This document shows positions 23,301 through 38,300 of a stretch of 64,000 bases of DNA, one piece after another. The notes under the pieces are model-generated. The model saw only the letters and a list, made by a program, of their open reading frames with translations. It was not told where the DNA came from and searched no databases. Position 1 is the first letter of the stretch. Each line of letters starts with the position of its first letter. This DNA is from Orbilia blumenaviensis (Eukaryota > Ascomycota > Orbiliomycetes > Orbiliales > Orbiliaceae): positions 3,224,001 through 3,288,000 of the forward strand of contig JAVHNS010000004.1 of assembly GCA_036872755.1 (NCBI GenBank), read 5' to 3'. A program made the translations under genes and the position numbers.

Positions 23301-26300
23301 CCGTGCTATCGCAAACAATTGAGAATCAGCAAGAGTCGACTACTCCAACTCAATCTCCGCCATCAAGTGTTAGATCTCAAAGGCGCCCTTCGCCAACTGC
23401 CGTTCCAACTGAATCTGAGAAGCCAGTGGTTGAGGAAGTTGTACCAGCACAAGAAAACACGGAGGCACCAGTTGTACCAACGTCACCTAATACTACTGCG
23501 CCTACTGTCGCGCCTGGAACGCCGGTCAGAGGTGGGAACTGGTGGAATAGGTGGACAACTTGGTCTGCGCCAGATCAAACCTCATCGCCGCCGTCCGCTA
23601 CGACAGCTAAATCGCCAATTGGGAAGACTACAACTGATGAAGCCAAGCCAATTTCGACCGAGACTCCGACTGTAATCAAATCTGAGAAGTCTTTGGATTC
23701 TATCTCCCCCGTTGACACTACCACTGTCGTCGAGACAAATTTGATTCCCGATGTTCCTGCTACTCGAGAACTCGGTGAAAAGGAACTGTCGCCTGTTAGC
23801 GGTATGATGTCTCCGGCTGTCGCTTCTCTCCCTCTGGAATCTCACCCATCTCGGCCAAAGAGTCGGTCCCATGTCCCCAGCGAGCTCCCTCTTGTAAAGG
23901 CTGCGGGTCCTTACGTCCCCCGTAGTGAACGGGTTCAGGTCGAATCGCCAATTACTCCACGACCGAACCGTCCAAGGTATTCGTCAATTGCGTCAGTCGC
24001 TCCATCAGAGGTAGAGGAACCCGAAGAGTCAACAGAGCCTTCGCCTCAAGTTATCCGTCGGGCCCGGTCGCCATCCAATGCCTCTGCGTCAACTTATGGG
24101 GATGATGAAATTCTACGACCCCCACCTAGTCCAGCCCTTTCGACAAAATCTAATCGCAGCTCACGCCATATGGATCGCGGTCGTCGTGTCTCTGAACTAT
24201 ATGCTGGAGATAACTCAAGAGATGGTTCTCTACGTGAACGTCGTCATTCTAGGCACTCAATTCTTACCGACGATGGCGATTTGTTCGCTGGTGGAACTGC
24301 TCGTGAGGCTCGATCAAGGTACTCGGTTACTAGTGACCCCGGGTTGCACGATATTGTCAGGTATGCCTCCTCGGATGCCGTACAGACACCGTCAAGTTCT
24401 ATCAGGGAGAAGCCTCCAACCTCTCGTAAACCGATTCCACTGGATGATGAAACACTTATATCCCCGCGAACCGACCGGGAGAAATCCAGACGCCCGTCCA
24501 GCTCTAGGCATTCACATCGGGAACTGAGAGAAGACAAAGAGGACCCATCCATGCTTTCGCCTGCCTTTGAACGTGGCAGCAAGCACAAGGAACATAAGGA
24601 GCACCGCGAGCATCGACACCGTTCTCGTAGCAGGGATAGTCGGATTCAGGAGGACCCTGAAGTATTCGATGATGCCATGTCCGTTGCGTCCGGTAGGACC
24701 GACCGAAGTTCACGTCGCCGTCACCGAGAGCACAAGGAGCGCGAGGAGAAGGAGCACCGGGAGCACAAAGAACACCGAGAACATCGGGAACGTCGCCGTA
24801 GTAGAGCTGATGATGACGCTGCATCCATTCACTCGGAGAAAAGTTCAAGGCATCGTCACCGGGATAGCGAGGGCGGTCATGTTCAGGAGCACCGTCTTTC
24901 ACTTACAGATATCCCTGACGACCAGCAGTCTATCATTTCGTCAAGCAGCCGTAGAAGCTCTCATCGCCATCGCAGACATCATTCACGTTCCAGCCACCAT
25001 GAAGAAGATCGTGCTGAACAGCCAATTCCAGTCGTCGAGGATGATGCAACTGCCGCCGCCTTGCCAATTCGTGATGGTGGCCATCGCCGTAGCCCGAGTA
25101 GGGAACATCGTCATAGGCGCACTTCAACAGTACCTGAGGATGAACCCGACACTTCTCACCGGGAACGAAGGTCGTCGCACCACCGCTCGCGGTCATCGGT
25201 ATCGGCTAGAGATGTTGAGGAAATTGAAGCATACGAAAAGAAATCACGGCATGCACGAACTCCAAGCCGTGATATCGACTTGGGCTCTTCTCGCCTGGCA
25301 GCCGTGGGGATTCCAACATCCTCGCAGGCAGCAGGTCAAAGGAGAGTCGGGTCTACCCACGCCTTTAATCCAGAAATGCTGTCCGGTCGAGAATCCCGCC
25401 GTCAACGTCCTAGCATCTCATCGTCGATATACGAGCGTCCAGAAGAGGAGAGGGCGACTACGCCGACCCCGTCAAGATCTCGGCCACCCAGTGCCCTTTC
25501 CGATCGCGCCAAAGTATACGAAGACTCTTCTGCATATACGGCAGAAAAGCCGCAGGTATTTAAAGTTCCTCCCCTCAACATGTCGGCACAATCATTGAGA
25601 GGTGGCGTACAGCTTGCTTCTCCTATTGCCCCTACTACCCAGAAAGAAGCTCAAGAACCAAGCCAAAGAGAGGACAACCCCACGGTGCGCTCAAATTCCA
25701 GAAAATCTGTTCCTAACGCTCGCAACGTGCAACAATTAGAAGAAGAAGGTTCGCGACCTGTAGACCCATTCCTTTTTCTCGAGTCTCCTAGTCCGTCTTC
25801 TGTTCCGCCTCCCCTCCCTTCAAACTTACCTCTTCAAGATGAGCCTTTTTTGCAGAGGCCTTCCCATAGCCCAGCGCGCATGATCTTAGATGTTCGACCG
25901 AGACGTAAACGAGATATATACAACTTTTTGCGAACGTTCAATGCTTCTGAAGAGAGCTTGTCACCTTACATTCTCCCCAAAATCCCCCACGACGATTACG
26001 ACGAATACGACCTCACCTCCTCTATACCCCGTTCTGATTTTTTGCCTTCACCGCCGCACCGTTTTTCATTTTACGACTTACCACCCATCCCGAGTAGTAG
26101 GGATTCGATTGCATCTGCTGGAGTTTCTACCGTTCCACTAGTTCCTGAAACTCAACGTCAAGTCTTGGAAGATCTGGAATTAAAGCCAATAGACAATAAA
26201 ACACCGGTTACAGACTTCTATCAAATCCAGCTCCCGCAGAGCATCGCTTCCTCCCCATTTTCACAGACCTTTATCATACGATCCGACCCTATCCTTACTC

Positions 26301-29300
26301 AGGGACCCGCTGTCGAACATCGACATTCACCCTTTTCTATTGAAACGCCCTTAGGCCTTCCAGACCTTGGTATGAGCCCTTTACATTTTTCTATAGATCT
26401 ATTTCTATGCGTCTAACACTTTCCTTTAAATAGAACTGGAACAAATATCGCAAACTCCACGAGAGGATATCACATTTAATGATACAGAATGTTTAACCCC
26501 CATCTTATACGACCAAATCTTACTCCCCGACGACCACACCTCTCTGTCCGAAAGTCTGGCCAGCTTCCCTGGGAAGGGATGCTATACCGAAAATTTACCA
26601 TTAAGCCGTCTTTCTGCAAAAACAGAATCTTTACCTCAAGAACCTGTCACAAAACCCCTGTACATTCCTTCAGAACCCGCTTACAATGACATCGCACTTC
26701 CGACATCTCCTATATCTTCAATCCACCCAGTCTCTTCGACGGGTGTTCTCGCCTTTCCGTACTTGCCAATCAGTAGACCAGTGACGCCGACAGCGGTAAC
26801 TCTCCCTTTGGATTTTGCGCCAACAACACGCAGTCTTTCGATAAGTGTCTCTTCTGAGATACCGGCCTTACCTCAAGAGGATCATGCAACTTATTCTGTC
26901 CTTAGTGGTCCAGTTGAACCTTCAATCCTACTGACTGAAGACCAGTCCGAATCTCCAGAAGAGGGCGCTTCTAGTAATGTTATTCAAATCAGAGGCCAGC
27001 CACCCAGCGCCATCCCAATACCTTCTGGCACTTCATCTGTTAGCTCGGGTCGATTCTTCTATCCTAGTAAACAGCAGTCGATTCCTAACATCGACTTGGT
27101 CACCGAATTTTCAGAGTTTGTTTCGCAATGTCTATCTGCTACCGAGCGTGGGCTTATAACATCGGAACCAATGAGAAGCCTTACTCCGGACGAAGATTTG
27201 CCTGCTTTGCCAACTACCAGGAGTGCATTCTCGTCTGTCGACAGTGAGCTACAATTTCCGCAACTGAAGAGCTTGGCAATAGAAAATGATCTGCCCGAAA
27301 GCAGACCGGTAACGCCCTTGTCGTTTTCTGATGCTGCCGAGGAACCGTTTGAATTTCCACAATGCCCCGAGCTTGATTTTGCGTCGTTCCAACTTCCCCT
27401 GAGTCGGCCACAGACCCCTGAGTTTGTTCGCTTGCCGTTGTCAACATTCGACCAGCTGTACGATCTGCCAATCAGTCGCCCACTAACGCCAACCCGGGGT
27501 TCTGAGCTCCCCGTGCTCGCTACAAGATCAACTGACCTCGACAGCGCAAAATCATCTGGTCGGCTTCACTCACCTTCCCCATCGGTCTCAAAAATTCTAC
27601 GAGGTGATGAAATAAATGGACGGGACGGCGAAAAATTATTCGTACAGCCTGAACTACCGCAAAGCATCGCTTCAAGCCCGAAGGTTTTGGTACAATTACG
27701 AGAGTGTGACCTGCCAGACGACATATCACTTTATTCCCCTGTCGTACTCTCACGAAGCCGGTCTCCAGTCCTGGGGGTTGAATTGCCCGTTACATCGTCT
27801 CCAATCCGATCGATGCCACTCGAGGCCTTCGATGTACTCCTGGATGCAGCAACCTTCGACATTCCACGTAGCCTGCCATCTTCAACAAAATCTATCAATA
27901 TCAGATATGGCCAGGATAAGGATGGGTCATTTGGCTTCCCGGAATCCGATGGCAATTCAATCTACGAGGGCACGATTCGTGCGCCTGCTACCGCAAGAAC
28001 ACAATTGGAAACCGAATTGAGGTCCGTCCTCGATCAGAATTTTACGATGCCAATCAGCAGCGGGCCTGAATTCCGTTTACCCTCCAGCAGGCGATCATCA
28101 TTGGCGCTCTCTATGGATGTAGACCAGAAAAATCTGCCTCTTGAAGCCTTACCTGTGCTGCCGCATAGTCGGGCACCATCGGTTCTCTCGGTGTCTACAG
28201 CTGACCGACGTGAGGTTTCACCTGAGGCTGGAATTCCGACCCTCTCAACGGATGCAGATTTTTGTCTCCAGTTCCCTGATTTCAATATCCAAAAGGCTGG
28301 GACCCGCGAAAATTCAGAGACGGCCGAGTTTCCTGCAACTGACGTGGCAGTTCCATATGCCGCATCTGCAGAACTTGGGTCTGCAGGTTTACCCGGTAGC
28401 GCCCGTGGCCTGACCCTGGTGGCCGAACCAATCGCCACTGAGGCCCAATCAACATTCGGCTTGGCGGAAGACATAGTGCTGCCCCACTCCCCAGCAGGAA
28501 CTTCTCATCTACATTTCACTCCGGGGAAAATTGACATTTCTTCTTATCCTCTTCCCTTCGGAAGCGTCACAGGGTCCCAATCAGAATTCGAAATTCCATC
28601 CAATGTTGAGATACACAAAACCCCGTCTCCAACTGCGGACCGGTTCGCTCTACCACCCGATGCCGCTGATTCGATTATTTCATTCGACCTAGTGGAGCAG
28701 CCAATCATATCTTATCCGAGTCTTCCCTTGAGCGAGTCCTCTATTGACGATAAGCCCGATTTAGAGTCATTGAAGTCCGAGTCTGCATTTGTCCAAGGTC
28801 CATTACCTCATTCGGTTACATCTTCGTCGAAGTTTCATTTACGGTTAGACACTCGCCTACCAGCACTCTCTCGCGGTGTTTCCACGTACAGCCCTTGGGA
28901 TGTCAACTCTGGTCCGGAACTACAAGCAATACGGGCTTATCCTGCAGATGCTTCTTACCTTGCCGCACTGCCAAATCTCCCTTCTTCGGCGGCATCTTCA
29001 GTTAGACTTGGTGGATCAGATTTGTTAACTCAACTTTGCCCTTCACTCCCTGGAACCTTTAGGGATAATGAAGAGCCCCAAACACCCACAGAAGGAACTG
29101 TCGAAGTCTTAACACCGATACTTGGACCGGAAACTGTATCACTGCCTCTTTCAGATATGGAATCCGAGTTTTCACTTTCCGCGATCCGCCCCAAAGATGC
29201 CGGGCTTCATACTCTTCCTTATTCCAGGCCTCCTACGCCGGTATCCTTCGAGAAACTAGAGAGCTCTACCCTTCGATTACCAGAGCCGTCAGAATATATG

Positions 29301-32300
29301 CTGGAACTTCCAATGTCACCGCGATCTGCTCCCCTTCTGGTGTATTCTGGCCTCTCAGCACCTTATGATGACATCCTCCCGCCGAGTTACCAAGCCAGCC
29401 CATTCCTTCTACCCGCGACCCTGGAGCCTATCGTCCATACACTACCCCAGATCGAAACTCGAAGCCTAGAGTCTTGGGCCTCATCACCAGAGGTTCATGT
29501 CGTTATTCCGCCCGCGTTGCCAGCATCTCCATCTTTGCGTTCTTTCAAGTCATGCTCATTAGAGGAGTTTGCCAATGTTTCGTTGCCAGTTAGCAGGCCT
29601 GTTTCTCGCGCTATATCTTTGAGAGTTCAGGACGAGGATGTCAACGAGGTCCCAACACTGGAAACCGAGGAACCAAAATCGGTCGAGCCTACTGTTTTAC
29701 CTACTCTTCCGGATTCGCCAAGTTCCCTTGCAATCTCGGTCGGCTATATTTATTCGGGGTTCGAAAGCGAGGCGGGTTATAGACTCCCTACAAGCTGCAA
29801 ATCTAGTCCTTTCGTTGCACCTATCGCGATTGAGGCCCCTCTACCACGCCAGAAGGCAATCTCTATCTTGGAACTTGAACAAGAGGTTGCTAGTGAAGAA
29901 AATCAGCATGTAGAGGTCCCTGAATATCCAATGCTCCCCGCAAGCCCTACCTCGATTCCTGAGGCTACTTGGAGCCAGCCAGACCGCGTAAACTTCCCTC
30001 ACCTGCCCTCAAGCCGTCCGGTCTCACTTCGTGCACAATCACCTGCTTCGATACTCTTCCCTGAAGCCTTCCATGGTGTACCCGAACCCGCTGAGTTTTC
30101 AATTGGCCATGACAAAAACCTCCAAATCCCTGCTGCATCTGAGGGTGGTACAGAGTATGACTTGGCTATCGAAGTCCCTAATTTCGCTGCCATACGCACG
30201 CTGCCAAGTAGCCCTGTTTTATCTATTGGTAGTGACATCCATGTTTCCGGTGCTGTCCCCCATGTGGCCGCTTTGCCTGCTTCTGTTGCTAGTGAGCCTT
30301 TGTCGCACAAGAAACTTTTGGCAGCGCCTGTCGGGAACTCTATCGAGATTGCGATCCGAAGTAATCTTCCAGCATCAGAGCCCGTATCACCTCAATTGCC
30401 GTGTTTCCAACTTTACCCGCAGCCCGACCTCCCGCCAAGCTGCCCTCCTTCTTTGGTGGAAGTTCCTCGCGATGCGGGCGATGTTGTTGAGTCCGAAGTT
30501 TTGCGGGCCACTCCTCACCATAATTTCGAGTCGCTTGGCGCTAACCGGATTGGGGAAGCCATCGCGCTTCCTGAAAGTATTCCTCCCCTATCCGTAATTT
30601 TGGATGATAACCGTGACAGACTGTCTCGTAACCTTCCGAGCAGCCATCCAGCGTCCGTCTACGAAGCGACTTCGCGTATCGACGACTTTCAGCGATTCGA
30701 CTTGCCTCGTGATGTCAAACTCCCATACAGCGTCGCGTCGAGTCCGGCATCCTCGGTTGTGTTTGCAACTCGTCTTGGTGGCGAGGAATCACTTAGATTG
30801 CCTTTAAGCAGAGCGGCAACGGAACGGGCCGAGGAGATGTTGCCAAGTCCCACGGTCTCGCCGAAAATTAGCAAGGAGAACTATAACCTGAGAGACGGTG
30901 AGGGTCTGCCGCAGAACTATGCCGCAGTTGAGCTTCCTCTATCAGAGGCCAGTTGGAAATCGATCGGAATTTCGCCAGACCCCTTGCTTCCCGTTGAAGT
31001 TGCGAGTCAATACACTTCGATTGGTGAAATTCAACATGTTCCAGCAGCTGTTTCAATTCATGCGACCACAGCGCTTCCCGAGAGCCCCGCACTGCCTCCA
31101 AGTTTGGTGGAATACGATGTCAACCTAACCCCTCCTCATTTTATTGGGCTACCAGCACGATCTGTCATTTCAGTCGCAGAGCCAATTGCCGTCGAAGTTC
31201 CCTTACTCGATAATTTGACAGAGAAGATTTCGCACGCATATCAGTACACTTTACCTCGTTCGCCGGTGTCTTCAATCTTCAACCTGGGTTATCAATCTAG
31301 AGGTCACCACGATATTGCTCTTCCAAACTCTGCGCTCACAACAGTATCCATTGAAACGACTGATGCGATTGTCAAAATTAACGAGCCTGATGCGGCCGAC
31401 ACAATAGTACCACTTCCAGCAAGCCCTAGGGCGGCGCCATCTCTCCACACAATTTTGCACGCATCCGCTGATGCAGAGTTGCCTGGCAGCCCTATCGACT
31501 CACAGTATACTTTTGAAGTGGACACAGAAGTAGCGCCCGTTAAAATTCCAGAGGATCCACAGCCCGAGCTAGCAGAGTTCCAATTGCCTCGCTCTTCCAC
31601 CCCGGTGGCGCTACCGTTGAGCCGGCCAAGCAGTACTGTCCCAGTCTCGTACCTGGGTTATGCAGAAGCTCGTGAACTGCCTAGCTCTAGATCTGCATCC
31701 AAATTCGACGTCGAGAGCAAAACTTCGGCTGCTTCTGTACTCGAGGCACCAAGATACGTCATAGAAGAGGATCTTATTGATGTGGTTCTCCCTGATTCGC
31801 CTCGCTCACAGTCAATTGCGTGGACCATTGGTGGTAACGTTGCCGAACCTGCGTTCTCGCTTCCTTTATCGCGTGCTATGTCACTTAGCTCGACCACACA
31901 AATTCAAGCAATTGAGACAAAGTCACCTGCACCGCTAGAGTCAAATGTCTTAAGGAACGAGCCGCTCCCGTCGCTTCCATCCACAACAGCGTCCACCCCT
32001 GTCGCACGAGAGTTTGCAGCCCCATGGGGACCCAACTTCTTGCCTCTTTCGCACCTGGAGTCGCCTTTGGATAGCCCGGTCATTACGCCGGTAGCATCCC
32101 CACCCCGCTTACCAGTGGTTTCTGTTACTCTGCCACCGGTTCCAGGGAGCCCAAGCCTTAGTGAGGCCGATCATCCAATCACATTAGACATCCCCCATGA
32201 CAAACGTCTACCCATCTCTGCAATTGGCTCACCATATGTTACCAGCCCTGTTGAACTGGATTCCGAATCTATTATTTCTCTCACCGACTTAGGAGAAACT

Positions 32301-35300
32301 CCTGTTATTTTTAGGGAGCCGCCATCTTTTCCTACTTCTAAATCACTCTTCGACGAAGTGCCTCTTCCTGCATCTCCTCTCCCTGCATCTCCTCTCCCTG
32401 CATCTCTCCCTGTATCTTCTCTTCCTGCATCTCCAATTTCTGCATCTCCTATTAAACCGACATTTACATCCGATAATTTTTTCAAGGATTTTCTTTCCCC
32501 AGACGTGGAAGCCTTACCGCGCAGCTACCCCGAATCGCCTTTCACTCTTCCCGTCAAATCTCTCCCATCTAATCATGAACCACCTCTTCCCGAATCTTAC
32601 AAGCAGCGCATCCCACTCCAAGAAGTCATTACTAGCTATCCCAGGTCCAATAACGAAGTGAGTGAACAGGCTACGGTCTCACCTCCTTTGGTAGATACTC
32701 TTGTTGACAAATTCCTTGTACCCGATTTCCCACAGGTGGCCCCAGAAGTTTTCCACGAAACCAGCGAAATCAATGTCGAAGACTTTTTGGTTCAATCCCC
32801 AGTCGCGTCGCCAACTCAGGAGCCGCTGCCCCGGGACCTCGACATCGATGAGTATATCCTCGACACAGGGTCAATACAAACACAAAGCGAAGGCTTGGGC
32901 AGCCCTAGATTCTCCCATGATAACTCTGATTATGGAATCCCTCAATTTGTGGGCGCACCTTCTGGTCCAGAACTTTCCGAGCACCCCTTGTCATCAGTCC
33001 ACGAGAGAGGTCCTGTTGAGCAGTTACCCGCTTCTGACTTCGAATATTCGTATCCTCCGCTGCCAATACTGAGGGATGATGATACATTCTCGAACCAGAC
33101 GTCTCTAGATCTCGAACTCGCTGCTGGCATTCCTTTCGCTGAGCTCTCAAGGCCCGCGGATCGAGCAACAAGCCGGGCGGTGCAGTATGAGATAACAGTA
33201 CCTGAGGACGCTGTCCCTGCGTTGTCAATTTCGAGCCCTCAAGAAGCTATGGAATCTTTCGAAACTAGCTCAACTGCCTCTGAGTACGACCCAGACCGTT
33301 GGTTTGGTTATAGCGATCTACCAGAACTCCCTAGCTCTCCGTTGTTCGAGCCAGCTGCCAAACCCGAACGTCCTTGGAACGAATCGGTATACGAGCCTCC
33401 CCAACTCCAGGAAGTGCAATGGTCGGCACCACATCGTTCCCCTCTGAAGTCCCCTGCGTCGCCGCCAATCTGGTCTCCAACGGAAGAAGAAGGTCAATTT
33501 GTGGATTTAGTGCCAGAAAGACAATTCCCAGAAGCGAGCATTACTGTTCCCGCGCCTCGTCCATCGAGGGGTGTCACTTTCGCTTTGCCAGAGTCCGAAT
33601 CCGAAGCTGAAGATTCTGAGGTCAATATCATCGACGAACTCCTACCGCCTCGCAGCCCATCACCAAGGGGAAACTTGCCAGTTTCTGATGTTGGTATCAT
33701 CGACGAACTCTTGCCACGTTACGAAGCCCCATCAGCCGAGAAAATTAGTGGAACCGAGCGAACAACTCTAAGAACAGAGCGCAATATCGAGCGTGCAAAC
33801 AGCCCCGAAGCTTATAGCCCTGCAAGTCCGTTGTCGGTTGGGCCTGTACCAGAGTTGGCCTTGCAATCTCCTGTTCCTAGGAGATTCTCGCCGATCTATG
33901 AAGCGCAGCCTTACTCCTCGGGAGCATCTTCTCCTACGACTTTCTACGGTGTCGCGCCTCGTTCTCCTTCACCAATTGTTGCCGAGAGGCCTTATTCACC
34001 GGAAAGAACTTCTCCTCCAACCTTCTACGCTGTTGCGCCTCGTTCACCTTCGCCTATTGTTACTGAAGTAGACCCGGAGATATCACACTTTACACCTGCT
34101 CCTTTCGTCAATCCTCCCGAGTCGCCTAGATCTATTGAAGAATTTCTGGAGGTGCCGCTTCCTCACGAGCGACCGAGCCCGAGCCCCAGTCCTCCCCCAG
34201 TTGAGCAATATTATGACAGAGAAGTGCTTCCTTCGTTCGAGGAGTACCGTATCGACAGTGGGACCAGCTCGAGGCCTGATACATATGCCTCTGCAACTCC
34301 AAATGAGCCTCTTGTTCGTGACCGATACTTGTCCGAATACGCACCACCCTTGGATGAAGGATTCTCAGAAACCGAAAGGTCGCCAGAGATGCCTCACACT
34401 ATCCCGCTTGACTCTCCTACCTCAGATTTCTCCCCGACAACTGGTCATGAGTCTCCACATCTCAAATTAAGCGCGGAGGGTGACAGTTCGGACGACGTTC
34501 CTCCATTTGGGTTATCAGACGACGAAGAGTCTCTCACTTCAGACCCTCAGACAACTTTTGAACAGGCTCCAGCTTCGCAACCAGAAATTTCATTAGAGGC
34601 CCCCTCGTTCCAGGTAGACTTTGAAGATGAGGGCATCGAATCGGACAGCTATACCGACAGCAGCAGCGATTACAGCGATTACAGTGATGAAGAATCTGAG
34701 CATGAGGTCCCCAGACCAACCTCGCCTCCAGGAAGCGTTCTCGGCTCTTCAAAGACAGTTCGGTTTGCGGACACCGATGATATCCGGGAATTTGATCCAG
34801 GCTATGGGGAAACCAGTTCCGCTGAGTCCGATACCATGTCCATCCCCACAACCGCAGGCAGTTCGAAACCTAGACGCCTTCGCGAGCCAAGATATGTTCC
34901 TGAGCCAAGTACATCAGATATCCCACCAGCCCATCAAACTCGACATGTTGCTTTTGACGATTCTGAAGACTATCAATCTCCTTCGAATGTTCCTTACATC
35001 CCTGATGAGTTTTCCCGAGGACAAGATGAGTGGCCACCCAAAATGCCAATGGGTAGCAATCGAGACTACTATCAGCCCGAGATGATACCGGAGGACACTC
35101 CCGTCTTAGGCGAAACCAGAGAATTGCCAATTGTCGAAGAAGCTGCCACGAACCCAGCACGACGAGCCTCTGTCCCTGCTCCAACTCGAAAGCGAACCCC
35201 TAAGGCGCCAAAAATCCGCCGAAGGAACTCGGCAGCTGACGAAGGCGTAAAGGTTGAAAAGGTGCCAGATCAGAACGAGAGCAAAAAGACGTCACGCGGA

Positions 35301-38300
35301 AGCTTCCTCCCTCCACTTTTCAGGCCGTCTGCTTACCCAAAGCCTGAGAAGTCTGGGAAAAAGATAAAGAAGCAGATTCCTACTAGCGAACCTGCCCCAG
35401 CATCTGATGTTTTGAAGCCCGAGCCTTCAGAACCTGTCCAAGAACATGCGATTGACGTTGAGGATATTTTGTCAGCCTCGCCTCAGAAGCCAATAACACA
35501 GTCTCCAGCGGAACCAGTTGCTCAGAAGCCCTTCAAAGGAAAGAGCCCCGTCACTAAATCTTTGAAACAGAGTCCACGGGCTGCAAGCGAGACACCGATA
35601 GTTCCAGAGATCTTGCCCAAGCCTAAGGAAGAGCCAAAAGAAACCTTATCGGAACCGTTACCACAGGTCATTGAAGATATCTTCCCACTAGAGCCTCAAG
35701 TAATTCCTATGCCAAAGGCTTCGTCTGATATTACTTCGGATACCCGGCCAGCAGAGATTCCAGTGCCCACACGGAAATTATCTATCTCTAAGCCTAAGCT
35801 CGCCTCGCCTACTCTTAAGGATGTCAAGAAGCCAAAACCTCCTGTGGCAGAAACTACATTGCGTGAGGTCGCTCCTGTTGACCTACCTACTCCCAATGAA
35901 GCTCCTAGACTGGTACCTCCGGCTACTCAACCGCTACCGCGCAGGTCCTCTAAATCCGAGCCATCGGTTTCTAAGGCTGCTCCTATGCCAAAGTCTCCGC
36001 TAGTAGAACTTCCGTCGAAGTTGACCTCCTTTTTCGATGTGTTCCCTCGGATGGAAGCGCCAAAGGCCAAGACTCCAGCTACAGAACAGACAACAGTGCC
36101 CCTGGAAAGAGATCTACCTAGCGCTGAAGATACATTGAAGTCCCATGTCATCACACCTGAGGCTCCAACGCTAAAATCTCCGACTGTGGAACACTCGCTG
36201 AAGAACGTTTCATTTTTCGATGTGTTTCCCGCAGTTGAAATACCAAAGGCCAAGGCTTCGAGTACAGAACCGGCGTCAACATTCTATGATACCGATCCGG
36301 TGAAGTCTCAGGTTGTTGCTCCTGAAGTTCCAACGCCAAAGTCGCCAATAGTGGAACGCTCGCTGAAGAACGTCTCCTTTTTCGATGTTTTTCCTACAGT
36401 TGAGATGCCAAAGGCTAAGGCTCCAGCTACAGAACTGGTACAAGCATTCCCCGAAATCCACCCGCCTAGCACTAGAGATATTGTGAATCCTCAAGTTATT
36501 CCCTCTGAGGCTCTGGCGCTGAAGAATGCCTCTTTCTTTGACATATTCCCCTCAATGGAGACACCAAAAGCCAAGACTCCAACAACGGAACCGATACCGC
36601 CACTCTTTGAAAGCAGTGTAGTGAAGCCTCAAGTTACCGCTCCTGAGCCTACTTCACGGGAGATTCCAATCACAGAGCCAGGCGTCTTAAAGGAAGCTGC
36701 GAAACCCCGAACTCCTGTCATAGAAGCTCCTGTACTTGGGTCTCTAAAGACAATTACTACGGCCACGCCAAAGATATCAAAACCGAAGGAATCGTCGAGA
36801 CCAAAGGAGTCGTCAAAATCAAAGGAGTCGTCTAATAAAATCAGCTCTAGAGAACTCCCAGAACGTAAGGCATCAGTCTCTCGAGAGGCGCCCGAAATTT
36901 CTTTAGCTCCACCTGCGCCCGAAAAGACATCTCGGCCCAGAGCAGCGACTGTTGACAAGCAAATAGAGAAGATACCATCAGCACTTGCAGTTGCCGCTAT
37001 CGTTCCACTTGCCCGGGTTGCCAAAGGTATCCTCGACACAGGTGCGAAGCGCGATAGGGATACAGGAGAGGATCGACATACCCCACGTCTTTCGAAGAAG
37101 GAATTCCCCGCTCCTCGGAGGCGCAGATCCATCGATACTATTGATTCTGCTCGTGAGTTCGTTGAAAAGGAGGAACGCAAGGAGGCCAAGCAAGCAGTTT
37201 TACGCAAAGAGCCGCGAGCCCGAAGACCTGCCGCTCGATCCGTTTCCCCGCAACGTCGAAGACCTGCAGCCAGATCTGTATCTCCACAACGCCGAAAACC
37301 TATCCCAGAGCCGCCAAATCCTCTTCTCATTAATCCAAGCTTTAGACGTCAAGATGTTATCAAATCAAGGGATGTTACACATACCGAGTCTCCTAAATCA
37401 GCATCTACACCGTTGTTTCCCGCAATCGCCGCATGGTTTTCCAGAAACGACACTCAACCGGAATCCAGCAAGAGGGTAGCGAGATCTCCAAGTCCTGCAA
37501 ATGTCGAAAAGCCCACCCCTAGGAATGTATTGCCGTCGCCCGAACGAAAACCCCGCGGTGCCGTAGCAACAAAAGCGCCTAGACCCCGTTCGGAATCTCC
37601 TGTCAAACGAAAGCGCATAGTGGAGCCGCTGCCAGAGAAGTTGCCCCCTACTAAATCCCCTAAACAGCGTTCAAAGCCACGGTCCCTGTCGCCAATGAAA
37701 CGGACTCGTACGGAGTCTCTACCTGAAAGACAACCTGCAAGGGCCCCTGTGAACTTGGTTGAAGTGCCACCCGCAAGGACAATTGAAAGGGTATTCGACA
37801 AACAACCTGAACAGCTGCCTGAGAAACCTTCCGAGCCATTACAGGAGCGACGATCTGAAAAGCTACCTCAGCCCGCAACCTTCAAGCCTCGCCCTAGAGC
37901 CCGGTCTGCATCTCCAAAACCTCGCAAGGCGCGTTCCATATCTCCAAGGCCCCGCAAAGCAAAATTCATACCTGAAAAGAAGCCTACAGAGATCGTTCGA
38001 GAAGAGCCCCAAAAGGAGGAAAGACCCCACCGACGGCGCTCAGAGTCTCATACCAAAGCAAATTTCCTTCAAAGTGCCATCGACATCTTCCAGAGAACTC
38101 AAGAGCGTGGCCGCAAGCAGGAACGAGATCTGCCAGCTACAGAAGCACCCAAGCCGGTGGAATATATCCAATACGCTCCAAAGAAAGGCGATGTTTACCA
38201 TGTTCCAACAACGTTCAAGCCATTATCACCTGCAAAAGTTTCTCGAACCCGGTCCGAATCTCCGCTCCGTACCGCACTACTGGTTTCTCTTCCGCCGACT

